This document shows, in pieces, positions 14,001 to 25,157 of a stretch of 64,000 bases of DNA. The translations under genes were made by a program, and so were the position numbers. Numbering within the stretch: the first letter of the stretch is position 1; each line of letters starts with the position of its first letter. This DNA is from Opeltia flavorubescens (lineage: Eukaryota; Ascomycota; Lecanoromycetes; Teloschistales; Teloschistaceae): the NCBI GenBank assembly GCA_000442125.1, contig KE546980.1:1116001-1180000 (forward strand), written 5' to 3'. Under the pieces are notes generated by a model, which was not told the DNA's origin, made no database searches, and was given only the letters and a program-made list of their open reading frames with translations.

Positions 14001-16641
14001 AACTAGTATTCGTAGAGCCGGCGTAGGATTATATAAATATACTTCTANTATTCCTTTTTAAAATTTAAATATATTAAAATATTATCTAAATATACTATAT
14101 AAAAAATATTAACTATTTCTATTAACGCTTTATTAATATATATTTAGAAGATTATAGAGGTATTTATTAGATTAAAAGATATAATAAAGTATTTAAAATA
14201 CTTATATCTAATATAAAATACTATTTTCTATTTATCTTTTTATTTAATTCTAATCCGGTAATAAATATTATATATATTTATTTTTATAAATCTTTTTATA
14301 CTATATAAACGGTCCAAAATTTTAGTAATTAAAGGGAGCGGATACTAATTCTTAATTATTACCGTATTTAAACTATAGTAATCTATATATAAATATAATC
14401 TACTATCCTTTTTTAATATAAATAGAATAGAAGCTCTTATAAGCGAGACTAAATATTAAATTCAGCCTTTTTTAAAAAATTTTTTAAAATATTAGCGTAA
14501 TTCCTTCAACTCGTTATTTAATAGATTATATATTAGTTTATATAATAGCTTTTTACTTTTTATTAAATTAATAGTATAATTATTAGATTTTAATTAAAAT
14601 AACTTACCCGATTCTATTACGGAAAATATAGACTCGAAGGCTTTAATTTAGTATAGAATTTCTATACTATTAATATTAACTGGATTTTTTATTATTAATA
14701 CTATTAAAACGTATATAATAAAGCGTATTTTAAAGAATTATTTAAAAACTTATAGACGGTTTATTTATATTCGATTAACTTTAATAGAAAAATGCTACTT
14801 TATAGCCTGTATATTAATAAGCAGGCCAGCTTTATAGATTCTTAAAGTATTTAAAATTATATTATATTTATTTAAATCGATAGTATAGAAAAAAGTAGTA
14901 GAAATTATTTATTTTATATTCTAGCTATTAATATAAGTTTATTTAAAATTATAGGTCCTATAGTAGTAATACTACTGATTTCGGAGCTAGTTTAATATAG
15001 AATAACTAGTATTTACCGGAGTAAGGCCCTATTCTACTATTTTAGTTTACGAGATATAATTAATATTTAATCTTGTATTTAATAGTATAGAAGCCCTTTT
15101 AACCTAATTATTTATATAAAACCGGGATATTATTTTAATTCCTCTTATTATTTTAATTAGACGATGTTTAGGCGTTAAAGTTTTACCTAAATTTAATCGT
15201 TTTTTAAAGTCGTATTAGAATTTTTACTAGCGCTAGATTTAGTACTTTTAATAAATATTTTTTTTATCGATTTTTTCGTATAGGGATAATTAATAGAGTA
15301 ATAATTTTTTTTATAGTAATTATAATATTCTATTTAGCTTAAATCCTTTAAATTAATATTTTTATTACTTTTTAATCCTATAGAAAGCCCGTTATAAAAT
15401 CTGCGGTTATTATATTTCCGCTTATCCTTTATACGACTACTATAAAATTTCTTTAAAACCTAACCACCTTAGTTATTTTAATTCGAAGAAAAAGGCTTTT
15501 TATAAAAGGTACTCGCGTTAGTACTTTTCGCAATACTTTTTATATAAGTTATTAAAGCTATCTATTTATTTTTTATTTTATTTTTAAATATATATTTAAA
15601 TTAATATATTAGCGTTTAAATATCGCGTTTAAGTTTTATAATAAAATTTATCGTATACTATTCTTCTAATAGCTTCGGTAATTAATTTTTAAACGCTTTT
15701 ATTTAGTTATAGAGTTTCTACGGCGTTATTATACTCTATTCTAATATATAATACTTCGATAAGGAGTTTAAAAATCGGTTTTCTTTATTTAATAAAAAAT
15801 TAAGCAGCTATTTATAAAAATTAGACTAGTTTATATTAATTCTATCCGTTTTTATATACTAAGTTTATTATATTAAAGGGTTACCTTTTAATAATAGTAT
15901 AGTAAACCGGATTTTTATTTTATTTATTAAAAACGAATTCTACGATAATTTAAACGTCGTGTCCGCTTATAATATCTATACCTAATAGCTAGTAAAATTA
16001 TCCTTCGACAGATAGTTTAATAAAAGGGCTGGCTTAATACCTTTCGGCCTTATAATAATAAAAGGTTTAGTATTAATAGATGGAATAATAGATATAAATA
16101 TATTAATAGGTATATAAAGTTTTTAAAGCGTTACTTAAATTTATTAATAAATTATTTTAATTTTTTTAAAGCGATAAATATATTTAATAGCCTTTTCTAT
16201 TTTATATTTTAAGTTTTTAATCTTCCGTTCCGTTTATACGTTTAAAAAGGTATCCGAGGAATTATTATTATTATAGCTATTACTAGAATTAGATAATAAA
16301 GAAGACGGAATCGTATTATATATTAGCTTTTTATTTTTATAATAATGAGTGCTAGAATCTAATATTAGCTTTATTAAGGGAATATTACTATTCCGCTGCG
16401 ATTCTACGGCGTTATTAGATAATTCCGTAATATATTTGTTTTAAGAAACCATTAGACTAGCTATACTAAAAGATCCGTCTATTAAATTTATATATATAAT
16501 TTTTAATTAAGTATTCGAATTCTAGAAGTTAGTAATTATATTATTATTATTATTCCTATTTTTATTACGACCGCGAGCTCTTTTAATAAATATCTTCGAT
16601 AGTAATCCGGGCCTTTAAATATAAAAAAGAAGAGTTAGAAC

Positions 16642-16938
16642 TATAATATACTAGGTATAATTAAACTAATTTAAAAGCGTGAACTATTATAAAAGAACTA
16701 TCTATAATATATATATTTAGATATATTAAAGAACTAATTCTTATTTTTTAATAGAAAATAAGAGGGATCGCTATATACCTGAAAATATATTTACCCCGTA
16801 CTAGGTAGTGATTATCTAAGCAACCCCGCTTAGCCCCCTTAAAGGGCCCGCTGCACTAGTGACTCAACACATTGTCTCCATCACATGATTTCCACCTGGG
16901 GTCCAAACACTAACTGCTCCTATAGCTTGATGGTAACA
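16642..16938 (-). repeat. LTR of retrotransposon 2 (right copy, outer half nearly normal in composition)
   Basis: This copy is the same length as 7,732-8,028. The inner half is AT-shifted. From about 16,790 outward the copy has ordinary GC content, so the mutated block ends inside this LTR rather than at its edge. Confidence 0.88.
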
Positions 16939-16944
16939 AACAGT
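16939..16944. repeat. Overlapping right-hand target-site duplications of both elements
   Basis: AACAG (16,939-16,943) is the right duplication of element 2. ACAGT (16,940-16,944) is the original right duplication of element 1, displaced here when element 2 inserted. Their overlap supports the nested order. Confidence 0.8.
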
Positions 16945-17112
16945 GGCCTCTTTGTCAAAGCCGCCGGGGATTTTCCGATGAGGAGCTCTTTTGTTGCCCG
17001 CACTAAAGTCCGTGATGATATGCAGGAAGAATGCTTGTCTTTCATTCGAGTAAAAGTTACGATATTGGAACGTCTTTGCTATTGTGCTTGCTTACCAATC
17101 GACGCCTCACTA

Positions 17113-18110
17113 TGGCTAGCCATCAGACTTCTCAGTCCGGCGTTCGTAGGCACTGCGCTGCACCCGAAGCGAAGAGGTCGAGAAGCGATCTCGAAAGAGA
17201 GGCCTAAAGAACGGTACGCAGCAGCAGACAATGCTCAGCAGTACCCCAAGTTCAGAGAGCAGGCCCAAATATCCACTTGAAAAAGCAAAATCTGGGTCGT
17301 TCACGAAACGAATGGCCTGAATGCGTAGAGCAGTAATGACAAACACTCTGTCCAAATATCAGCAACGAGCAGTCCATTCAGTGCTGGCCTCCATTTGTAA
17401 CTCACAGAGAGCCGCACGAGAGTAAGGCCGATACGGCCAATGTTTCTTGTAACCTCAACCGCAATCCGAAAAGCGGCCGTTGGGGAAGAACGACTATCAC
17501 GAGATCAAGGAGAAGCCCGACTGATTCGAGGGCTACGTAGGCCACAGCCTGATTTCCGCACGTCCCATGCACACTGTTGTCCCAGGCAGCGAATATAGGT
17601 TGACATATCAGACATGTAACAAGCACACTCGCCAGGCCATGGACAGCACATATCGCCGAGAAGACGTATGCCATACGCTTGTAGGCTTGGTAGAAAAAAA
17701 TACGAGCGATAAAGAGCAGCGCGTTGATGCGGATCATCGTATTGATGAGCGTCCATAGTATCTTATTGACCATGATTGACTGGCGATCCAATTGTGAGTT
17801 ATAGTCTCAAACGAACATAGAGAGTTAGGCTAACCTTGATAAGGGTGGTACGCTTCGATATTGACATTTCGCCAGCTCTTCTACCCAATCCTTCATCAAC
17901 AATAGCATAGGTTGTATGAGCTACCAGTGCTATTGCGATTATCACAGCCAGATATATTAAGATATCTTGGTACGAACTACCAATTCTTAAACGGATTCGA
18001 AACCACAAGGAAAGGCCAAATGCCATCAAGGCTACTCCAGCGAAAACCCAGCCACAGACAATAGTGATAATGGCGATATTAGGGGCATTCGGCGAATCAG
18101 GCGCAAACAT
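17113..18110 (-). CDS. SAT4/PTH11-type fungal rhodopsin-domain integral membrane protein
   Basis: Three exons (18,110-17,835; 17,779-17,406; 17,347-17,113) with introns of 55 and 58 bases join in phase to give 294 residues. The protein opens with a hydrophobic helix after an Asn-containing N-terminus, then shows several membrane helices. The family layout is visible: LIK...LLFIARIF in the middle, a Cys-rich loop (LVTCLICQPIFAAW), LDLVIVVLP, then ITALRIQ, and a final helix ending VPFFRPLF. These proteins are fungal seven-helix receptors or transport-like proteins of mostly unknown ligand. In the conserved frame the gene stops at 17,113, soon after the last helix, and the usual cytoplasmic tail is short. 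A longer original tail may lie beyond the retrotransposon block at 495-582. Start chosen at MFAPDSPN because the upstream in-frame Met lacks family resemblance. Confidence 0.75.
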
Positions 18111-19889
18111 GACGACTTCAGCAGAGGAATACTCTAGGACGGGAAATTCGATCGAGAAACGCGGTTCCCCTACATCTAATATACTGTCATTACACCCACA
18201 TTCAATAAACCTTTGCGACCATCGTAGTGGCTGAGCAACTCTTCGAAATCTTGTGTGCGAGATATATACTATCTGGGTAAGATTTATTCGGGCCAATGCA
18301 TGAAGCTGCAAGACGCTAATGCAATATCAACGCCTTGTCGGTGAGCCCATATTGGTAGCGATTGAGCAGCGAGGCTAAACACAGTACTCGATGCATAGCT
18401 CGACCACTGATTCGAAATTTCTAAGGCATCGAAATCCATGCTCCTACCCATTGCCAAGGCTTAGCATCACCGCCGTTCTCCAGCCTCTGTAAGGATATCC
18501 AACTGACCAGAGGGTGATCGATGCAACAGGTCGCACTTACGTTCACATAGTAGTACTGACACGGATAGAAGCAGTTGCTACTCTCGCTATACATCGATTC
18601 TTCACATAAGTTTTTTTGCTATGATGCCGCAGTGTTTGTTCTTCAACTCTATCAACTCGAAGAAATTATCAACACATCTTCAGAGGGTAAGTCGATCATC
18701 TCCATTATTGCAAAGAAGGTTTTGAATGGTAGAGAGCATCTCCAGCGATGTTCTAGGGTCCAATGGGATTGATGTCTCCATCAAGCGAATGCCGGGTAAT
18801 ATCCCGAAGTTTCTCCGCAAAAGCTAACCCAGATAAGCCAATTTTGGCCCCGAAAGTGTGAACATCGTTTCTTATCTCCAATAGCTCTCTGAATATTTTG
18901 ATTGGTCCGCAGCTTCAGAGGGTTGGAGTGTGATGGGATGAATTAACCTATTTTACCTATTTCACCTATCCTCTCTTGCCATCTGGGGCTGTTTGTCGGA
19001 GTAAAGTTGCATGGCAGGTCTCCTTTGGCCCTTTGATGAATTCTGGGATGGGTGTTTTTGGTTCGGTTTCTTTTCGATTTCGTAGTATGCTTCGTGCGAA
19101 AATATGACCTTGAGATCGGGTTTTTCTCCTATCACTACAGCCACGCTATCTGGGAGCCAAGACTGCCTTCACCTATAGATGCTCTGGGTTCTATGCCAAA
19201 GCAACACATGAATATCAGAAATACTTGTCTTGACATACCGAAATAATTCCAAGCAGTTATCCATCGTCTGAACTAACGCTAATTCCGGAGCTGTCAATGG
19301 TAGTCCGGCCACACAAAAAGCTGAGTAATGGTAGGTCGTCTCGAATTCCGAAAATTTGGCTTACAATCCACATCCACTATACGCAAATCTTCACGGATCC
19401 ATACAAACAAGGGTCTGCCATGAATGTGAATTCGTGGCGACTATGGTAGTTATGAAATTTAATTGTGATATCTCGCTACTGGACGGCTCTAGCTGCAATG
19501 ACTCGTCGAAAAGTTAAGCTCAAGCGACTCGAGTTTGTTGGTTGCAGTAGCTTCTTTGTTTCTTGCTATGCTTTGAAGCAATTGGCCACCTAATATGTAT
19601 TGGCTTTAGGTTGACACTATTTTCACGGTACTGGCTGCTGCTTGGAACCTATATAATGGCTTTGTCCAGTGTCTTTGTGCGTGATCACAATGGTCTTGTG
19701 GTTTTATGACCTGCCTTTGAGAGCCTCAATCTCTTCACTAGTTTACCCGCACAAAGCCGTGGCTTCACCCTTTTCTTCGGTAAAACGGACATAAATAGTA
19801 TTACTCACTTTGTGTCGATACCACAACCTTCCTCTCTTGGTTTCCCGATCGAAGGTATCGAGATTTGGTCTTTGAAATTTCATCACAGT
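18111..19889. other. Intergenic region between divergent genes
   Basis: This 1.8-kb stretch separates the start of the SAT4-type gene (minus) from the start of the zinc-finger gene (plus). Only short, unconvincing open frames occur, and it presumably holds both promoters. I see no transposon remnant. Confidence 0.5.
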
Positions 19890-21089
19890 ATGACGACTCC
19901 TGCAGATAGACTCGTTGCTAGCTCATCACTAGAAGGACCGTCTCCAACTGTTACTGGCCCAAGATACAGGTGCAACATTTGTCTTCGAGGGTTCGAGTGG
20001 GCGTCAAGTCTCCGGCACCATAAGAAAAGGCATCCGAAGGATCTACAGGAACGCCCGGGTTTGCCAGACAACAAAGGCCCAGGCTACGGACGGACGTACG
20101 AATGCAAGATCTGTTTCGCAACATTCAAGCATGAATCATCTCTATACAAACATAAAAGGAGACTTCGTGATCTAGGCCACTGTCCGAAAACCGGCGGTTC
20201 CAGCCTCGAGAAGCAGCCGAAAGAACGAAGAAAGTTGGCCTACTGCTGCCTCTACCCTGACTGCGCCATGTCATTTCATAGCAAACTTAATATGCTCCAG
20301 CACATGAACGATGACCATCACTCGGGCAAGGCGCCTTACTTGCCGAATCGCAAACATATACTCTGTCCGGAGGGTTGCGGGTTTCGGATCGGGGGCATGA
20401 GCGCACTTAATTTTGCATCTCATCTGGAATTGCATCATTCATGGTGTGTCATCTGTTCCTTACCTTGCGCAAATGCTGACGATCTAGCTGAGCACATGAG
20501 ATCCGAACATATCGTTCCTCAAAGGCCGGTCATCCAGTGTCCAATGCGAGAGTGCGGTCAGTTCTTTGAATCGCATGATGATCTGTTGACACATTACTGG
20601 CGCAGCAACGATCACGCAAGGACAATTTATCTGGAAGTCCAGGAAAGGATTGACAGGACTAGTAAGTGGGGTTGTCCATTCTGCGGGAAGTCAAGGCAAT
20701 TCATGAGAATACAGGGAGCACTGATGCATTTTCAGACTTTCCATCGGCCACTTGGACTTGCTCTGGATAAGGTGGAGGAAGCGGACATGGACACAAGCAT
20801 TTCATTTATGGAAGCGACTGCTAGTACTGATGGATATGCTCCTTCAGAGATTCGTCGAGGACCACCAACAAACAATTCTTTGGAGCAGATGGATATCGAT
20901 GGTGTTCAGATGGCCAAAACGCAAACTGACCATGGATTAATAAGCTCCGAAGACTTTTCTCAGTCCAACATCGAGCTGTTCCAGACAAAACTCTCAGAAT
21001 GCGGCATTGTCATATGCGATACACCGAACGAGTGCCCCAGCTGCGGCGATCTAGTTGCGAAGCTCGCTGAAACGCTGTTTCGTGGATGA
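19890..21089 (+). CDS. C2H2 zinc-finger protein with about seven fingers
   Basis: One uninterrupted exon encodes 399 residues. The first two fingers are at about residues 26-48 (YRCNICLRGF...HHKKRH) and 75-100 (YECKICFATF...HKRR). At least five more C2H2-like units follow to about residue 280: CCLYPDCAMSF, LCPEGCGFRIG, WCVICSLPCANA, IQCPMRECGQFF and WGCPFCGKSRQF. Several have long or irregular spacing before the histidines. A last CPSCGDL pair lies near the C-terminus. Such proteins are usually nuclear DNA-binding regulators, but the target is unknown. The open frame extends upstream to a GTG at 19,812. The ATG at 19,890 is the first Met in frame and is preferred. No closer orthologue is recognised. 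Confidence 0.75.
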   Translation: MTTPADRLVASSSLEGPSPTVTGPRYRCNICLRGFEWASSLRHHKKRHPKDLQERPGLPDNKGPGYGRTYECKICFATFKHESSLYKHKRRLRDLGHCPKTGGSSLEKQPKERRKLAYCCLYPDCAMSFHSKLNMLQHMNDDHHSGKAPYLPNRKHILCPEGCGFRIGGMSALNFASHLELHHSWCVICSLPCANADDLAEHMRSEHIVPQRPVIQCPMRECGQFFESHDDLLTHYWRSNDHARTIYLEVQERIDRTSKWGCPFCGKSRQFMRIQGALMHFQTFHRPLGLALDKVEEADMDTSISFMEATASTDGYAPSEIRRGPPTNNSLEQMDIDGVQMAKTQTDHGLISSEDFSQSNIELFQTKLSECGIVICDTPNECPSCGDLVAKLAETLFRG

Positions 21090-21798
21090 GAGGCGAGAAT
21101 GCCAGCTTCTCATTTCGACATATCGACGAAATCGACTTTTGGGCAGAACGCGGCTACCTTGGTTAATATAGACTGGGATATGGTAATTTATGCCCTCGCT
21201 TCTCCTTAACTTTTTTGTCTTTCATATGTGTGCTCTCGATCCTTATGCAATATAGCAGGCGTTGATTCCGGCTGATTTCAATACCAGCATTTTCACCTTA
21301 CGTTTTACTAAATTTCTTTGCTTTCCTCCACTTCCCATCCCTTCACTGCATAGACGAAACTACGATACTAACGAGAAGGGAAGTCTAATCAAAATCATTC
21401 GCGTGGCCCAGCTAATTCACGGCGAAGAGCTCTCAAAACCTGGGGATTGATCCATTAGTGTGACGATAAGCTAAATAGGGTAATCACATTTCCTTCCTAA
21501 TTGGATGAAGGTACAGCTACTGAATAGATGGACGTTGTATCAAAGGCGCAGGGAAAGCTTATACTACTTCCTCAAGGGTGATCATGCAACGGCTTCTACT
21601 CTAAGTCATTGGATTGATTTATCATTGGTGCAATCTCTTTCTGCTGGCTCAGTGTTCTCTTCATGTTTGATGTACTGCTCTGCTTTGTCATTCCCCTTTT
21701 GTTCTCGAAGGAGATCGTTCGCGTATTGCATGAGAAAACTTGAAATCATACCAGGACAGTCTTGAATATTCAATGAGACCCTTACAATTCCCTTAATC
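21090..21798. other. Intergenic region upstream of the sugar-transporter pseudogene
   Basis: About 700 bases with only short open frames. It would be the 3' region of the zinc-finger gene and the former promoter of the transporter. Confidence 0.45.
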
Positions 21799-23587
21799 AT
21801 GGAGTTCCCAAAAATCTACAACACATACTTCCTCGCCATCATATCCACCTTAGGCGGAATGCTCTTCGGTTTCGACATCTCCTCCATGTCCGCCATCATC
21901 GGTACTCAACAATAAATGGACTACTTCAACGACCCGCACGGAATCGTCCAAGGTGCCATCGGTTCCGCCCTCGCAGCTGGCTCCGTCATCGCCGCCCTTT
22001 TCGCAGGCCCCTAATCCGACAAAGTCGGTCGCCAAGATGCAATCTTCCTCGCCTGCCTCTGGTGGCTCCTCGGCACAGCCATCCAAGTCGCCTGCAACGG
22101 CTACGCAATGCTCATAGCAGGGTGAATCCTCAATGGCGTATGCATAGGCATCACTTCTTCCCAAGTCCCCGTATACCTGGCCGAGATCGCGAAGAAGGAG
22201 AAACGGGGTTCCATTATCGTCATCCAGCAATTAGCCATAGAATGGGTAAATTCCAAAAAAAAATATCTGATCTGCTTTGAAAAGAACTTGGTTTTGCTAA
22301 AGTCTTATACAAGGGAATATTAATAATGTTCTTCATCGGCTACGGCTGCTCTTTCATCCAAGGCTCCGCCTCCTCCCTTACAGCATCGGGCATCCAAAAA
22401 TCGTCCCCGCCGTATTACTCAAGCTCGGGATTCCCCTTCCTCCCCCGCTCCCCGCGCTGGCTCGCAAAAGTCGGCCGCGAGGGAAAAGCAATCGATATCC
22501 TCGCGCGGATCCAAGCGCACGGGAAAGTAGACGATCCCCTCGTCGTCGCCGAGTGGGAGGAAATCACCACCATTCTTGCTGCTGAATGCGAAGCTCCTTA
22601 TAGTGGATGGTGCAGATTCATCAAGAATGGGATGTGGCGACGTACGTTCGCGGGGATGAGCGTGCAAGCTTGGCAGCAGTTGTCAGGGGCGAATGTGAGT
22701 TCTTATATTTGACAAAAGAAAGAAAACCTACTTCATATAAGAATCCGTACAACTCATCCACTTCAGCTTACAGGTAATGACCTACAACGTCGTCTACCTC
22801 TTCCAAATGGCGCACCTGAGCGGAAACATCAACCTAATCTCCTCAGGGGTCCAATACGCACTCTTCATAGTCTTCACCTCCATCGTCTTCTTCTTCATTG
22901 ATAAAACCGGTCGCCGGCCCCTACTCATCTACGGCGCCATAGGAATGTGGATCTGCCAGTTCGTAGTAGGCGGCGTGCTGGGGAGTTATGGAAGCTATGT
23001 CCCCGGCGGTGTGGGCGGGAACGAGAATGTTATTATTCAAGTCACCGGGGCTCCATCTCACGTCGTCATTGCGTTTTCTTACCTCCCCATCATCGTCTAC
23101 GCGCTCACCCTCGCGCCCGTAGCTTGGGTGTATGCAGCTGAGGTCTGGAGCCTGGAAAACCGCGCCACAGGAATGATAAGTGATTCTCAGATCGATTCTA
23201 TGACTTCCCGAGTTATCTACTCCTTCTTTCCATGAAGAAACGTTAACCCAACCCCCCCTCTAGGCCCTCGCCTCCGTAGCGAACTGGCTCTCCAACTTCG
23301 CCCTAGGCCTCTTCGTCCCCCCCCCCGCATTCCACAACATAAGCTACAAAACATTCATAATCTTCGGCGTGTTATGTTTCGGTGCCGCAATCCAAGCATT
23401 CCTATTCTACCCTGAGACAGCGCGGAAATCTTTGGAGGAGATTGAGAAGCTGTTTAGTAAAGGGGGGCCGAGACCTTAGAATACAAGACCGGGGGATAGT
23501 CTGCTGGATGAGAAGATTGCGCAGGTGGAGGGTTTGCGGCAGAAGGATGAGCCGTTGGGGGGGGAAGTTTGGGAGTATTGCTCATGA
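21799..23587 (+). pseudogene. MFS hexose/sugar transporter pseudogene
   Basis: The conceptual product is a full-length MFS sugar transporter. It opens MEFPKIYNTYFLA and GMLFGFDISSMSAIIGT, then has DKVGRQDAI (loop 2-3), PVYLAEIAKKEKRG, LPRSPRWLAKVGR, AWQQLSGAN, DKTGRRPLL, AEVWSLENRATGM and the tail FYPETARKSLEEIE. Exons are about 21,799-22,245, 22,314-22,694, 22,774-23,175 and 23,264-23,587. Four in-frame stops break it: TAA 21,913, TAA 22,012, TGA 22,123 and TAG 23,477. The donor after 23,175 reads ATAAGT instead of GTAAGT. Around 22,390-22,440 two opposite one-base shifts scramble about a dozen residues. Most lesions are C-to-T or G-to-A. It was probably a plasma-membrane hexose importer and now looks dead, although the rest of the frame is well preserved, so the loss is fairly recent. 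Confidence 0.85.
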
Positions 23588-23997
23588 GGAGGGGTTGAAA
23601 GTTGAAAGGGTGAGAAATGAGCGATCATTATAATTGTAGTATTGAATAATGCGTACTTCATTGGCGGAGTCTGCCATATCAAAGTGATTATGTACAAGCA
23701 TCGATTAGAGCCAGTTGAAACTTTCCACATGTCGATACACCAAATGACCTCCGTGAATCCTGCCCTGATGATCGTAGGCTCTCGTATTGCAATAGCTGAC
23801 CATAGCCCACTTCGAAGAACACAGGGGTGATGACTGTCAACGTCGTCAGCAATCGCTAGATAGACCGATCTCTCATGTCGAACCAACCATAGTAGGTAGT
23901 AATCCTAGCCATTCCAGCAAGAACAGTCCCGTGCTTGTCTGTATTGGCGCAGGATGACGAGTGCTCTAGGATAAGTCTCATACCGCAGTCGTCTACC
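23588..23997. other. Short convergent intergenic region
   Basis: About 400 bases lie between the 3' ends of the transporter pseudogene and the BTB gene. No gene is seen. Confidence 0.5.
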
Positions 23998-25157
23998 TCA
24001 AGATTGTGGAAGCGGAAATGGGGCATTGCATGAAGCACAGGTAAATCGGACGGCAATCTGCTTCTTTGAATTACCTTTAGTCATATGAAGATGCAGAGCG
24101 GTCGAACACTCCGGGCAACGAGCGTGTTGTAGGAGGATGTCATCTAAGACTCGTTTTTCCTCAGCTGCCCAAAGTTTGTTGTGTGCTAATTTGTCTTGGT
24201 AGCTCTGCACTTTTCGCTTCGTCTCCAGGTTCTGCGCGGAAAGATCGTGAACTGTTTCCTTGAGATTATTGACTTCGGTATCGAGGAGTTGCTTGCTCTT
24301 GTAGAACATGCGTGCGATATCGATTGCCAATCCTCCATCGTTGCGGAGCATCTCATGGAATTCTGGGAGGACGAGGAGCTCATCACTGTATCGTTCGCAC
24401 ACGCGTATTATCTCCTCTCGAAGTCCTGGATCGGTGCTTGGAGTAGAGCTGTAGACTTCGGCTAGTATCATGAGGATATCCTCCGTCTCCCATTGACCGC
24501 TGATGCTAATTTGGAATCTTTTCGCCGCAAGAGCCTTCAAGGGCTGAACATCATATTTTTCGGCTATCGCGTAGACTTGGACGTTGTTCCAGACTGTAGA
24601 TACCTTAACTTTCCAATACTCCATGGCATCATCCGATCCGATGTCCGAGTAAGTTGTCGAAAAAGATGGTTTCCGTGTCGCGTCTAGTGCATTTTGGCGG
24701 TCGTCATGCATGGCCCATTCTCGGATATAAGATCTTGATATATTGATTCGCACATCATGAGCATCTTGAGTACCACTCTCGCGTCTTGGCTCAATAACCA
24801 ACTGATCATTTTCATCATAATCGTCGGTGTACATATGTGATAGCATTCGTTCCAGAGCCTTTGGCTCATCGGCTGAACAATCGATCGTTGCATTGTGCGC
24901 CTCCTTTAGAAAGTTGAGCGTACGATCGCAAGCAAGACGAAATTGCAATGATGTTCAGGACTTACCTTGAATTTCCCATCGCAAGCTCTCTCAAAGAATT
25001 TGGAGGCCGAGCACACGATGACTTGATGAACATGGAAAGTACGGCCACGGCAAATGATGGTCATGTCGCTGTGCTTGCCAAGGTGTAAGCTAAGAGCCAT
25101 TCTCTCCGCTAAAGTTTGCATTTCCATGTCAGGCATTGTGTGATGAAATACGATCAT
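23998..25157 (-). CDS. BTB/POZ domain protein with C-terminal Cys pairs
   Basis: Two exons (25,157-24,966 and 24,903-23,998) joined by a 62-base GTAAGT...AAAG intron encode 365 residues. The BTB fold occupies roughly residues 20-190: HSDMTIICRGRTFHVHQVIVC and SKFFERACDGKFK, then the usual ERMLSHMYTDDY strand/helix, and after a variable loop VYAIAEKYDVQPLKALA. A predicted coiled coil follows (about 250-300). The C-terminus carries CPEC...CASC, which could bind zinc. BTB proteins of this fungal type are often Cullin-3 adaptors or of unknown role, and the Cys pairs are less common. The first Met was chosen as the start; MPDMEMQ seven residues later is an alternative. Confidence 0.8.

Larger units (their letters stand above)
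7732..16938 (-). mobile_element. Ty3/Gypsy LTR retrotransposon 2, RIP-mutated fossil
   Basis: A 9.2-kb element has two 297-base LTRs (7,732-8,028 and 16,642-16,938). The coding direction is minus. A classic Gypsy reverse-transcriptase palm region (YLDDIL type) is recognisable near 13.9-14.2 kb, with the integrase core downstream near 12.2-12.5 kb. The element is heavily broken in all frames by RIP-like mutation. Between the integrase region and the left LTR are about 3 kb (8.03-11.3 kb) that I cannot assign. It is younger than element 1, having inserted at the junction between that element and host DNA. Confidence 0.88.

Noticed and set aside
583-16938. Possible centromere or mitochondrial insertion because of very high AT content
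   Set aside because: Paired LTRs, target-site duplications and recognisable reverse-transcriptase and integrase regions explain the whole block as two mutated retrotransposons.
578-16944. Plus-strand open frame formed when the host flanks are joined
   Set aside because: It is about 40 codons, rich in Cys and Phe, without a start or splice context as good as that of the minus-strand frame.
16885-17280. 131-codon plus-strand open frame crossing the LTR edge
   Set aside because: It starts inside the right LTR of element 2 and lies antisense to the SAT4-type gene; it has no motif of its own.
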